DNA from: Phaeoceros laevis
Taxonomy: Eukaryota > Anthocerotophyta > Anthocerotopsida > Notothyladales
Length of the DNA: 34,037 nucleotides
Direction of reading: 5' to 3'
Assembly: GCA_049999765.1 (NCBI GenBank)
Contig: JBNGIQ010009420.1
Span: 1 to 34,037 of the forward strand
The position numbers were made by a program, and so were the translations under genes. Below, piece after piece: positions 18,975 to 28,218 of the stretch. How positions within the stretch are numbered: position 1 is the stretch's first letter; each line of letters starts with the position of its first letter. Below the pieces are notes generated by a model. That model saw only the letters and a list, made by a program, of their open reading frames with translations. It searched no databases and was not told the origin of the DNA.

Positions 18975-19160
18975 TCTAACAATCTGTGACTTCAGTTCTG
19001 TGCACAAGACCTGCCATGAGGGGTTTGCCAAAAGGCCTTCCGGAAACCCATGCGAGGAGTCCATTTGGCACTGATGAGGAATGGAGGAGGCATGGCTCAC
19101 CCCCATGCGCCTGGCTTCTCTTGTTGAAATCGTGTTGAAGGGTTGGTTAACCTGACACAC
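18975..19160. repeat. Dispersed repeat family, copy 2
   Basis: Same order of blocks as copy 1: CTAACAATCTGTGA at the left edge, GGGTTT...AAACCC, GCGAGGAGTCCATTTGGCAC, TGATGAGGAATGG, ATGGCTCACCCCCATG, then GGTTGGTTAA. In copies 1 and 2 the GGGTTT/AAACCC arms are kept while the 17 bases between them differ, which may mean a conserved stem. Confidence 0.65.
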
Positions 19161-19695
19161 ATTTCTTTGCACTTATAGGTAGTTGCTGGCCGGCTTTGTA
19201 GGCTGACCGGCTTTTAGAAACTGTGTTAGTAACATGTTTTTTTTTACAAAGGGACTTGATAGCAGAAATTTTTCAGCAAAAGCCTAGACAAGACTATCTG
19301 CTTGCGAAGCCTATACATGGCTGCAGACCAAAAACACAAACTGCAGCACGTCAGACTGACTCTTACGTTGTCCAGTCGTCATAAAAGCGAATTCAAGCAT
19401 AGCACATCTGTGGTCTCTGCTGGTGCATCATTGCTTCGTGCCTTTTTCCAAGTCACACGGTTCTCATGTCACGACTATCTGGTAAAAACATGCTTTTGGC
19501 ATTGCAAGCGTAATCATTTCTGAAAGATGTTGAAATGCTGATTCTAGGTCAAGGGCAAGTCCTTGTCTAAGAAAAATATCAAATCATAATATGACGCTGG
19601 TCCCTTGTATGTATGTATGTCAAGTAAACACACACTTTGAGTGTGTGGTGTGTCTAAATATTTTTTGGCTGTGTATCATGGAAACAATACGGACT

Positions 19696-19805
19696 GGGTA
19701 GCGGGCCGGGGGAGGACGCTACCGTCCTGGAGAGCCTCCGCGGTCACCCCGGTGACCGGCGGGAGGCGATTCAGGACGGTAGCGACCGACCCCAGCCCGC
19801 TACCC
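19696..19805. repeat. 110-bp GC-rich foldback
   Basis: The sequence is nearly its own reverse complement. Pairing blocks from outside in are GGGTAGCGGGC/GCCCGCTACCC (11 bp), CGCTACCGTCCTG/CAGGACGGTAGCG (13 bp), GCCTCC/GGAGGC (6 bp) and CGGTCACC/GGTGACCG (8 bp around a two-base loop). It is far richer in GC than its flanks. It could be a foldback/MITE-type element or the stem of a small-RNA precursor. No target duplication is evident. Confidence 0.85.
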
Positions 19806-19882
19806 GACGTAGCCCCTAAGCCACATTGGATATAATTAAACTTCATCAAGGAAGGGTACGGGCCCCTTGGGGAAAGACGGTA

Positions 19883-19943
19883 TAAGTCAGAAACTAGGTA
19901 GTTAAGTCAGAAACTAGGTAGTTAGCGACCTAGGTTCGAATCC
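19883..19943 (+). repeat. 20-bp perfect tandem duplication plus tRNA box B motif
   Basis: TAAGTCAGAAACTAGGTAGT occurs twice in direct succession (19883-19902, 19903-19922). Just after it GGTTCGAATCC (19933-19943) is a perfect Pol III box B. The upstream repeat has a weak box A resemblance. No full tRNA cloverleaf fits, so a tRNA-derived SINE head or decayed tRNA is the best reading. Confidence 0.5.
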
Positions 19944-19954
19944 TGTATCTCACT

Positions 19955-20097
19955 CTACAAGCGCGCCCTTGTAGTAGTCGGTCCTCCCTATAAGGCGCGC
20001 GCCACTATGCACGCCATTCTGTTGGCGCGCCTTATAAGGAGGACCGACTACCTACAGGGAGGACCGACTACCTACAGGGAGGACCGACTACCTACAT
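19955..20097. repeat. Hairpin plus 20-bp tandem repeat cluster
   Basis: Three nested structures are present. A short palindrome, CTACAAG...CTTGTAG, spans 19955-19974. A 26-bp inverted repeat (19975-20000 with 20025-20050, one mismatch) has a 24-base loop and GCGCGC at its inner ends. A 20-bp unit, GGAGGACCGACTACCTACAG, repeats three times from 20038 to 20097 and continues partly at 20098. The tandem unit reuses the outer sequence of the right hairpin arm, so the array grew from the hairpin end. Confidence 0.85.
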
Positions 20098-20525
20098 GGA
20101 GGACAACTACAGCCGGTGGCACCCGGTGCTGCCATACTACCGTAAAACAATCTGCTGCAAGGAAAACCTCTATTCCTAGTAGACCTCCACTAGCTGGGGG
20201 CTACGAATTAAAATCTCAGGTTGCAACGACGAAGCATGCCACATGAAATTGCTACAGATGAGTTACACATGCAAAGGGTTAACCAGGCTATCTCTACGTC
20301 AACATGGAACTATCAAGAAAAGGTTAGCTTTGGCTATTACATGTTACTGTTGTTGTTTGTTTGTTTGTTTGTTCATTAGGCGTATGCAGCCATGAGGCTA
20401 TGACGCCAAACACGAGAATAGAGAACACCAAGAGTATAAGCCTAAGCTACAACTAAAAAGATAACTTAACTATGATGACACCCCTAGAGGAAATGAATTA
20501 TGAGCAAGCTAAAAAGGAAAATTTT

Positions 20526-21420
20526 CTAAAGATAATCACCAATGCATAGAAAATAGGAGACCAATTGTTGTTGAAGTGTTGGGTTGTTGAGTAATTGATG
20601 GAGGCAAGGGAAGGACCCCTTGAAGATTCGCAACCACACTGAGCGAGTGGCGAGGCATTTGCCGAAGATGTGAGTCCGATTCTCCTCCGCAGCCCCGCAT
20701 TTGCGACAGAATGGTGAGCCTGGAATGTTGAAGCGGCAGAAGTAAGTCCCAATGGCCATGTGGCCAGTCCGAAGTTGGGTGAGGAAGGAGGAGATGCGTC
20801 TCTCATGAGCAGTCAGGCGCTTAACCACGAACGGTGATGGGCCACTCCCCACCACCTGTTTCAAGGTAGATGCCTTAGAAGAAGACGTCCACATATGATG
20901 CCATCTGGAGAGCATGGAGGAGTTGATGGTTTGAAATGCCCATGATTTGGTTAAAACCCGATCTGCTTCAGCCACAGGGAGAGTAGCCGCTTTAGCTAGC
21001 GAATTAGCAACTTCGTTTCCAACAATCTTGCGGTGGCTCAGGATCTAGTGGAGAAGCGCAGAGATGTGAGGGTGGAAATGGAGAAGGGATTGAACAGCAA
21101 CAAGAGCGGTCATGGAGGAGCTTTGACTAGAGCGAGCTGAGACATCGAGAAGAGAGGAAATGGCAGCCTGGTTATTAGAGAAGATGGTTATCGAGCGAAC
21201 ATGAGAAAGGGTGAGGAAGATAGAGGGTAAAGAAAGCAGAACCTTGACAATAGCGAGGAGTTCTGCGTCATAGATGCCACCGAAGTGGCCAAGGCCAAAA
21301 GAGAGTTGATGCACTAGTTGCTCTTGAAAGTAGTAGACCCCAGCACCACCTGCTTTGTTAACGAGGAGAGAGCCATCTGTATATATTGCAAGAGAGTGAG
21401 GGACAAGGTAGAGAGAAGAG
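20526..21420 (-). pseudogene. LINE RNase H domain and CCHC motif
   Basis: RNase H motifs in order are AIYTDGSLLVNKAGGAGVYYF (about 21320-21385, first Asp), GGIYDAELLAIVKVL (Glu), IFSNNQAAISSLLD (about 21150-21190, where Asn replaces the usual catalytic Asp), and GNEVANSLAKAA near 21000, which sits after a TAG replacing the Trp of the usual W-x-x-x-H. Further on come LTQLRTGHMAIGTYF and CRKCGAAEENRTHIFGKC (about 20650-20710), the C-terminal CCHC motif. The domain removes RNA from the RNA-DNA hybrid. The Asp-to-Asn change and stop suggest inactivity. Confidence 0.85.
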
Positions 21421-23330
21421 TGGGAGGCAATTGGTTCCTCAGGCGAAGCGGGGATACAAGGAGATAGGAGGGAGGGAAGAGGGAGCCAAGGAGGGAGCAG
21501 TCGTGGGTGGATTGTTTCCAGAGAGGTTGACTCTGGGAGGCAAAGGGTTGAGAAGAAGGGGGACCAAGTTAGTAAAGTGAAACGACTCCGCTTGGACGGG
21601 GAACGACGTTTAGCGCGAACGGGAGGATCAAAGATCTGGTGAATAGAATGACTTGGGGGAGAAGAAAGAATGCGAGCACAGGCGCGGAGGGATTGACGTT
21701 GAAGGCGTAATGCCGTAGGAAGCAAACAAGCCTCAAATTCGAGGGCCTCAATTGAAGTCGTACAGAAAGCACCGGTAATAGCCTTGCAAGCCGCCCGTTG
21801 GACCCTGTCAAGAATCTTGATATGGGTAGTTCCACCATTGAACCACACATAGCTCCCGTAGTCCAATTTAGGAAGCACCACTGAGATGATTAGTTGACGA
21901 AGGAGGTGGGCTCGCAAGCCCCAAGTAGACTTCCCCAAAGATACTAGAGCCGAGAGAGACCGGTGAGCCGAGGCTGCCATCTGTTGAACATGAACATTCC
22001 CAGAGAGCTTGCAGTCGAAATATAACCCAAGGAACTTGACCCGAGGTTTGGGCTTGATAGCAGATTGATCCGGAAGTGTAAGACAAAATTCATTAGGATC
22101 ATCCCTCAACTTCAGAGAGAAATGAATAAGTTCAAACTTCTGCGGGTCAAACTCCACATAATGCCGAGAGGCCCACTGAAGGGATAAGTCCAATAACTTC
22201 TGGAGCTTAGCAGTTGCCCTATGATAGCTTGGGGCTGAGATCCACACGCCGATATCATCTATCCATCCAATGTTGTTGCCTTGGACCTGAAGGTTAGCGA
22301 TAAGCTCAGAATTGAAGAACAGGAAAAAAAGTGGGGAGATGGGGGATCCCTGAGGAAGGCTGCAGCTAATAGGGGAAGTTGCCTTTTGAATGCTATCCAA
22401 ACAAAGGGAGGTCCTTCGCTGAGTGAGAAAATGGTATGTTCACCTAATGAAAGGGTTAGGGAGCTGCTTACGGCGGAGGATGGAGAGGAGAGTGTCATGG
22501 TGAACAGAATCATATGCTCCTTTCATGTCCATAAGCAGTAGAGATAAGACATGACCCCGCCCCCACGCCTTGCAAATGTCCTGTACAAGCATGGAACCAG
22601 CATCACTCGTACTACGGCCCGGCCGCCCCCCTAAATGGCCAGGAGGGAGCAGCTCCAAGTTGGATTCTACCAGAAAAGAGATACGGGACGTCATAAATGA
22701 CTCCAAAGCTTTACCCAAGCAGTTGAGCAGAGCAATGGGCCGGGCCGGTAAGAGCGGGGAAGCGAGTAGTTGATACGGTTAAGTTTTCGTAATATAACCG
22801 TGATGGAATCCCGCCATACTAGGGGGTGGTATCCCATAGAAGAGCATGCATGGAAGAGGAGAAGGAAAAAAGGATGCAAGAGGTCTCACCTTCTTTAGAG
22901 GAAGCCAGCAGAGATTCCATCAGGGCCCACAGCATTCCAAGCTTGTGCTGAGAAGATTGCAGCTTTAACTTCAGATAAGGTAGGAGACGGCCACGGGAAT
23001 GGAGAGGAAGAGGGGCGAGGGAAAGAAGTGACATTGGAGGAGGAGGGAAAGAGGGTGGAACGAAGGGAACCATCAGCTGCTTGTAGAGGAGGAGTGAACA
23101 CCTGAGATGCCGGCTTGGAGTAGCGATACGCCTCCCAAATGTCCCATCAGCTGCTTGTAGAGGAGGAGTGAACACCTGAGATGCCGGCTTGGAGCAGCGA
23201 TACGCCTCCCAAATGTCCTTGCTGGATGCCGATGTAAGAAAATTCTTCCAATGATCTCGCTTAGCAGCCTTCACTGATCGGAAATACAAATTTCGGGCCT
23301 CCTTAAAGTCAGCAAGAGCACTTGCATTTC
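21420..23330 (-). pseudogene. LINE reverse transcriptase
   Basis: RT fragments in three open stretches: 22819-23289 (AIFSAQAWNAVGPDGISAGFL), 22440-22718 (GHLGGRPGRSTSDAGSML, LLMDMKGAYDSVHHDTLL) and 21045-22400 (SLPQGSPISPLFFLFFNSEL, the catalytic GWIDDIGVWI at about 22249-22269, then the thumb with LDRVQRAACKAITGAF). Asp-Asp is retained. The frame is broken near 22905 by stops (SAGFL then stop), near 22780, between 22400 and 22440, and by the 74-bp duplication at 23071-23218. Confidence 0.9.
23071..23218. repeat. 74-bp tandem duplication inside the LINE
   Basis: The 74 bases starting CATCAGCTGCTTG at 23071 are repeated from 23145 to 23218 with one mismatch. Because 74 is not a multiple of three, the copy shifts the reading frame between endonuclease and RT. 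The near-identity points to an event after insertion. Confidence 0.92.
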
Positions 23331-23379
23331 TTAGAGTGCAGACTTATCTTCGGGCTCGAGCCATGTCATGACGAAGACT

Positions 23380-24120
23380 TTAGAGATCTGCAGACCACCA
23401 TGGCTTAGCACGAGGATGAGAACGTATTAAAGGAGTGAAAATTGTGATAGCCTTGGAGAGACACATAGTGATCTTGGCCACTAAAAGATCCACCTGCTCG
23501 GCTGATTGCGGAAGGAAAGTACTCACAAGATGGTCAGAAACTTGCGAAGCAAGGGCGGTAGAAAAGGAAGCCCAGTCAGTAGCCTTGACATTAAGTTGAG
23601 GAAGGGGAGGGGGGCCACAGGAAGAAGATGAGGAGGAGATGATGAGGCCCACCGCATGGTGATCAGAACCGCAATCCCAAAACGACTCAAGAACGTCACA
23701 AAACTCTACAAAATTCCGGGCCGTAGCAGAAGCAAAGGTAAGGTCTAAAGTGCTATCATTCTGGTGTGGGGAGGTGTAAGTAGGACAATCAGGTGAAGTG
23801 AGCAGAAATAATGGAGCAGATTCGGCGAAATTCACCAACTCCTCAGCGATAGAAGTGATGCAAGACTCAGAGGTAGTGGAGTTCCAAAGGGGGTGATGGA
23901 GATTAAAGTCGCCAAGGGCAAAGGAGCACGGCGAGGGAAGAGGGAATAAAGACATGAATAGACGACGGACATTGGCCTCAGAAGCCGGCGGGTTGTACAA
24001 GTTAAGGAAGAAAAGGGAGTGGGGATCTAAGAATACTTGCAGACATTGGATGTCGGGATGATGAATGATATCAGTTCGGAGGGAGATGGTAGAAGGAGAG
24101 ACACGGCGGTTGACATAGTT
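23380..24120 (-). pseudogene. LINE apurinic-type endonuclease, N-terminally truncated
   Basis: Motifs visible are FFLNLYNPPA, then ALGDFNLHHPLWNS at about 23880-23915, STLDLTFAS and the catalytic GSDHHAVG at about 23650-23675, followed by AKPWWSADL at the end of the domain. The enzyme nicks target DNA to prime reverse transcription. The first catalytic residues (the N-terminal Asn and Glu) fall in the missing 5' part. The open stretch runs 206 codons from the ATG at 24000 and is open upstream without an ATG to about 24117. Confidence 0.88.
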
Positions 24121-24130
24121 ACTTGTTACT

Positions 24131-25424
24131 TGTTACCATGAGAAAATAATACAATACGCTGTTTTTTCGCTTTTAACATTGCTGGTCCATTCTAACCTTG
24201 GTACCTGCTGAATGCCCGATGCACCCTTAAGTGGGTGAACACCCATACTAGGACCGCATGAAAGGCATAACTAGCTACAGTAGCAGACCAAACATGTATT
24301 CAGATGCAAACCTACACACGAAAATCATGACGAATAGATATTTGAGCTTGGCCAGCGGGTAATGGGACCCAGTCACATTATCACACAAGTATTTTCTACA
24401 CCGGTAAACAACATATTTTATTAACATCGTCAGAGGAAAGTTCCATTGCTGGCCGCCTTGGAGTAGCAGCTCGTCGTTGATTAGGCTGCTCTAGCCAAGT
24501 CAACAAAAAAGACGTAAAACAGCTGAGGATATTGCTAAAATACTGACTACTAATAATATTGCCTGGCATGTGAACAGCCAAAAGCCACCATACTGTAAGA
24601 GACGCAAACTGTACAGCTGGTAGGAACTGCGATCTGAAACCACTCAATTCTTGCCTAGCCAGCAGATGTCGTTCTTTCCAGTAAAAAATTGTCCAGACAG
24701 CGGCATGGAGGAACCCAAGGTGACCCCCGATGGAACCTATTATTAGCCAGACACCCTACTCTTTTTTATATCTCACTCTCTCTTACACACTACTTAAACA
24801 GTCCTCTCAAGCCTGATTTTCCCATCTTCAGGTGCCCAAAGCTTTGCAGCTATGTCAGCTCCCCTCCCCGTTCTCTTTCCAGCACAAGACCTGGCCTCTG
24901 AGCCTGTGCCTCTGTGCCCTTGAGTCTCCTGACCTAGACCTCTGAGCCTCTGGTTTTTTGCTCTGTCCACAACCGTCCAGTCCTAAAGCTTTGCAGATTT
25001 CTCGCATCCAATGTCTTCCTGTTCAGTCTCCAGCACAGTGACTGGCTTCTAAGCCTGACCTCTGCCTGGCCCCGTCCACAACCTGCTCAAGCAAACCCTT
25101 TTCTGATCATCCCTGCAGAAATCGGGCTATCTCATTTTCCCAGCTCTCCCTCGTTTCCCTCTCTCGTTTCCACTTTCTCGGTTTCCCTTCTCACAGCTAG
25201 CACCAAACATTTTCTGGAACTGTTTCTAGAACATCGCACAGTCAGCAGCCACAGCAAGACGGCAGGGTGAAGAGCAGGATTGTGACCAAGCATCGAAGGA
25301 GACATACCAGGGCCACTGAGATCACTGCTGCTGTCAGAAATGGCCGAAGAGGTTTCAGAAAAATTCTCTTTGCTGTTGATCCAAATTTTGTAGCTTGAAA
25401 AAGTTGAATAAATAGAAAGCTTTT
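24131..25424. other. No gene recognised; TATAT and CT-rich stretch
   Basis: From about 24768 a TTTTTTATATCTCACTC stretch is followed by 400 bases of CT-rich sequence with CCTCTGAGCCT and AAAGCTTTGCAG repeated (24837-24846 and 24984-24993). The layout (TATA-like, CT-rich, then a dispersed-repeat copy) parallels 17890-19110. A 113-codon minus-strand frame at 25132-25473 has no recognised motif. Confidence 0.45.
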
Positions 25425-25626
25425 GTAGAACTAACCTATGTTGCACATGCCTCTTACAGACAAAGTCTGCCATGGGCCCTCCAGAAACTTAGCGGTGACT
25501 CCTCTTAGCACTGACGAAGCAGAGGATGAGGCGTGATTTGCCTCCACACTCCTACCTGGCATGTGAAGGCATGCTGGTCCAGGACTCCAGGCAGTGGTTG
25601 GCTAAGGACCAGCCCTTCGTAGAACT
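25425..25626. repeat. Dispersed repeat family, copy 3, with flanking GTAGAACT
   Basis: Core 25458-25559 resembles copies 1 and 2 (AAG-CTGCCATGGG, GAAAC, TTAGCACTGACGA, GATGAGGC, CCTACCTGGC). GTAGAACT occurs on both sides, at 25425-25432 and 25619-25626. It would be an 8-bp target duplication if the whole 186-bp segment is a mobile insertion. Confidence 0.5.
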
Positions 25627-26100
25627 TCTAACAATACGCTTTGTGTTTCAACTTGCACACATCTGCAAGCTTGTACACTCATAAGCTGAACAGGTTACGA
25701 AAAACTAACATACATGTTTCTTTCATCTGCAAAAATGATGTACAACACAATTCCTTGTCCATTTTCTACCAAGCATGCTTTTTTGACGGCCTGTCATTAA
25801 CGATGTACGAACGAGACATGTGCAGCAGAGATACTACCTGGACGCTGGACCTTTTGCAACAATGTCTTATGCGGAATAGTACCCTTCAATCATCTCATCT
25901 GGCTCGAGCCTGGTGAAGACAGGCCACGCCGTGCCTGCCCCCCACCTAGCCCTACCCAGCTTGTGTCTTGGTTCTAGCACATTCAGATTGCTGAAAAATC
26001 ATTCTGAAACGTCATACTAGTGATGCAGCTGCTCCAGCTATTGCATTGTGCTTTCAAAAATCATGGGAATCATTCCTTCTGTCGACTGACATTCCTGACA
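25627..26100. other. No gene recognised
   Basis: No frame with a recognisable family motif; the 91-codon frame at 25641-25916 has no supporting features. Confidence 0.4.
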
Positions 26101-26159
26101 TTTTATTTTTCAAAGCACTTGCGTTAAAAACGCCAAAGAAACGTCCCTCTCGATGCAAA

Positions 26160-27417
26160 GCTTCATTCAGTCCTTACCAGGCCAAATTTCATGCTGTCAA
26201 GTCCTCGCCGGAGGCTATGAACAGATCGATGTCTGGCATTGTGGCTGTATGTAATGAACACACACTCCTTGCTCACAGGCCGCGGCGGCCAGGCTTGATT
26301 CCCAAAATCCCCACTCCCCATGCTAGCACCGACCGTGGCAAATAGTTGAGGATTGGCGTTTGCAGTTCCCGACCTTGGGAACAAAGGGTTCGAGTTGCCC
26401 GTAGCTTGCTTGCTGTCCCGACTGAAAATTTGGATGCAACGGAAAAACCATAGGGTTGAAAGACCCTACCTTCTTGAAGACTGGGCATGGGATCCCCTTG
26501 ACAGATGTGGAGAGAGAGTCAGATGCCAATACATCCGCCACTGAAGGGACTGTTCCCCCCCAAAACCAGCATCCGCTAGCATTTTCTGCAATCTGCTAGT
26601 TTCACCGGACCGTTTGCTAGTCTTGAGCATGTCTACAATCTCTTGCATCCGTGCTTCCTCTTCGTCTGCCAACATCGCCTTGGCAATAGCAGCTCCTACA
26701 AACATCTTCATGTGCCCGAATTCTTCTTCCTCCGGTGTAGTCTTAAAATTCGTGCCCTTGTCTGACTCATTTAGTTCCGGACAACTCCCTTCCCCTTCTC
26801 TTGATCTACTGTCAAACTGGCTGTGACAGCATCAGGGTTCTCAACCAGTGCTTGAAGTTGCGACTCTATCTGCTTTTGCACTCCAGGTAACGACATCATG
26901 GGCATGTAGGGCTCCTATCACTTCCTTTCCGAGATCTACATCCTGCCGGGGAAAACTGTCATTCCTGGGAGGATCCGAGATCGTGGAAAATGCCGGATTA
27001 CTCATAGGCATTCTTGCCTTCGCAAGATGCTGCTAGAGGCTGCGTCTGCTTCTACCTCTGGTGTAAATCCAGCAAAATTTACCGGGCTGAACGGCTTGGT
27101 TCCCCTGGCCAAACTTCTCTTGCGTCTCCACAAACTGTCCAACCACCATACTGGAGCGGATCAGCTGCTGTGACTTTTGTTGATCTAGAGTATCAGGAAT
27201 GTAAAAGTCGAGATCACCTTCCGCCGGGCTGGCCTCACTCATGGATCTGCTCTTCAGACATCTTCAGGTCGCTGCATTGTTGAGCTTCCCCGACCAAGTG
27301 AAACGTCATAATCAGGTTCACAATTTTGTTCTTACACCGCACTCTGAAATGAAAGAATTAAGCACACAAACACGGCCAGCCTGCCCCAGGATCAGCACTT
27401 CAGGGCTCCGATACCAA
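26160..27417 (-). mobile_element. Probable LTR-retrotransposon relic (leader and gag-like region)
   Basis: On the minus strand TTGGTATCGGAGC at 27405-27417 differs from the initiator-Met tRNA primer site by one base. Downstream, fragments of coding-like sequence follow in shifting frames: CSDLKMSEEQIHE, then SPAEGDLDFYIPDTLDQQKS (27242-27033), then an acidic helical stretch MLADEEEARMQEIVDMLKTS (26711-26466), then Gly/Asn/Gln-rich sequence. This could be an old gag, but I see no zinc knuckle, protease or RT, and no LTR pair was identified. It might instead be a decayed host gene. Confidence 0.35.
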
Positions 27418-28074
27418 TTTCTCTGGCTGTGCGTAAAATATCAACTCTGACTCTCTAAGGTATCCTAGGTTGCTAGCAGGGTCTCATATCTCAGCAAAGA
27501 TGGCGACGAGAATTGAGCGGGGGCTCCCGGTGTACCAATCGACCGTGTCTTCTCTGCTCCAGGCGCAGAAGCTGCACACGCTCGATTCCCACTGTACCAA
27601 GTCCTCCAACTCTCTCAAACTAAGTTCAGGAGCGGCCATTGCACGACAAGAGCTACAGAGATGAGCTTCAAATTACAAGTGAAACAGAATCTGCATTCCC
27701 GCTTGATATGACCAAGCCGGGAAGCATCCAGATTCCCGATCACGGCCTAGGCGAGATCTGGTCCCATACGCCCGGTTCGACATATCCGGCCTCGAGTGGT
27801 CCCATTGTAAACCATCTCGACCCTATCAAAAGTGACGGCCCGCTTCAGGTCCCATTAAGCCTTCAACCCGGGATCCTAACTCAATACCTTAAAAATCCAC
27901 ACAACATCAAATCATGCCATAAGCTACTCACACCATCTTATGCACTAATAAAAACCCAATCTCAATGTAATTTTTTTTAGCACTCTTCAAAACAAGCACA
28001 ATGATAGTTGTAAAAAAGGACTGAGCAAGTTTAGTATTCAATTTTAGCCCTTTGGTTCTTTTTCATCTTTCAAT
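27418..28074. other. No gene recognised; possible LTR of the relic
   Basis: If the primer-site reading at 27405-27417 is right, the sequence to its right should contain the relic's 5' LTR. A 51-codon minus-strand frame starts at ATG 27639 (MAAPELSLRELEDLVQWESS) and ends in a stop; its function is unknown. Confidence 0.35.
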
Positions 28075-28080
28075 TTTATT
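28075..28080 (-). terminator. Candidate polyadenylation signal of IFT144
   Basis: AATAAA on the minus strand lies about 140 bases after the IFT144 stop codon, a plausible 3' UTR length for a plant transcript. Confidence 0.4.
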
Positions 28081-28218
28081 TTGTTGCCAACATAGTATCT
28101 TGATAGCAAAGAGAAAGATCAATAATGATTCATCTATAGTCTAACCACAAGTGAATTATAATCTCTCTCTAATTCCTCTTCGTGATCCAAATACACATCC
28201 ATGAAACAAAATACAAGG

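Larger units (their letters stand above)
20347..24123 (-). mobile_element. 5'-truncated LINE with RNase H, Tad1/I-group-like
   Basis: On the minus strand the order is AP endonuclease (from about 24120), reverse transcriptase, RNase H, a CCHC motif, a 3' UTR and an (AAAC)n-type tail at 20347-20375. This is a non-LTR retrotransposon ORF2. The endonuclease starts in mid-domain (YVNRRVSPSTISLRTDII), so the 5' part is missing, typical of incomplete target-primed insertion. TGTTACT occurs beside both ends (20342-20348 and 24124-24130) as a possible target duplication. GDFNLHHPLWN, GGRPGRST, AITGAFCTTSIEALE and the RNase H domain resemble Tad1/I-group LINEs. The copy has several stops and a frame-breaking 74-bp duplication, so it is dead. 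Confidence 0.92.

Noticed and set aside
19001-19112. Hammerhead ribozyme, because of CTGATGAG and GGAAAC in the dispersed repeat
   Set aside because: The order and spacing of core elements do not form the three required stems, and copy 1 lacks the GAAA element.
19860-19950. Functional tRNA gene
   Set aside because: Box B is perfect but no acceptor, D and anticodon stems can be paired around it.
20038-20097. CRISPR array
   Set aside because: Units are contiguous 20-bp tandem repeats with no spacers, and the genome is a plant nuclear one.
24894-25473. Duplicated protein-coding gene paralogous to 17890-19100
   Set aside because: The two regions share only composition, a TATA-like stretch and the dispersed repeat; no shared reading frame is visible.
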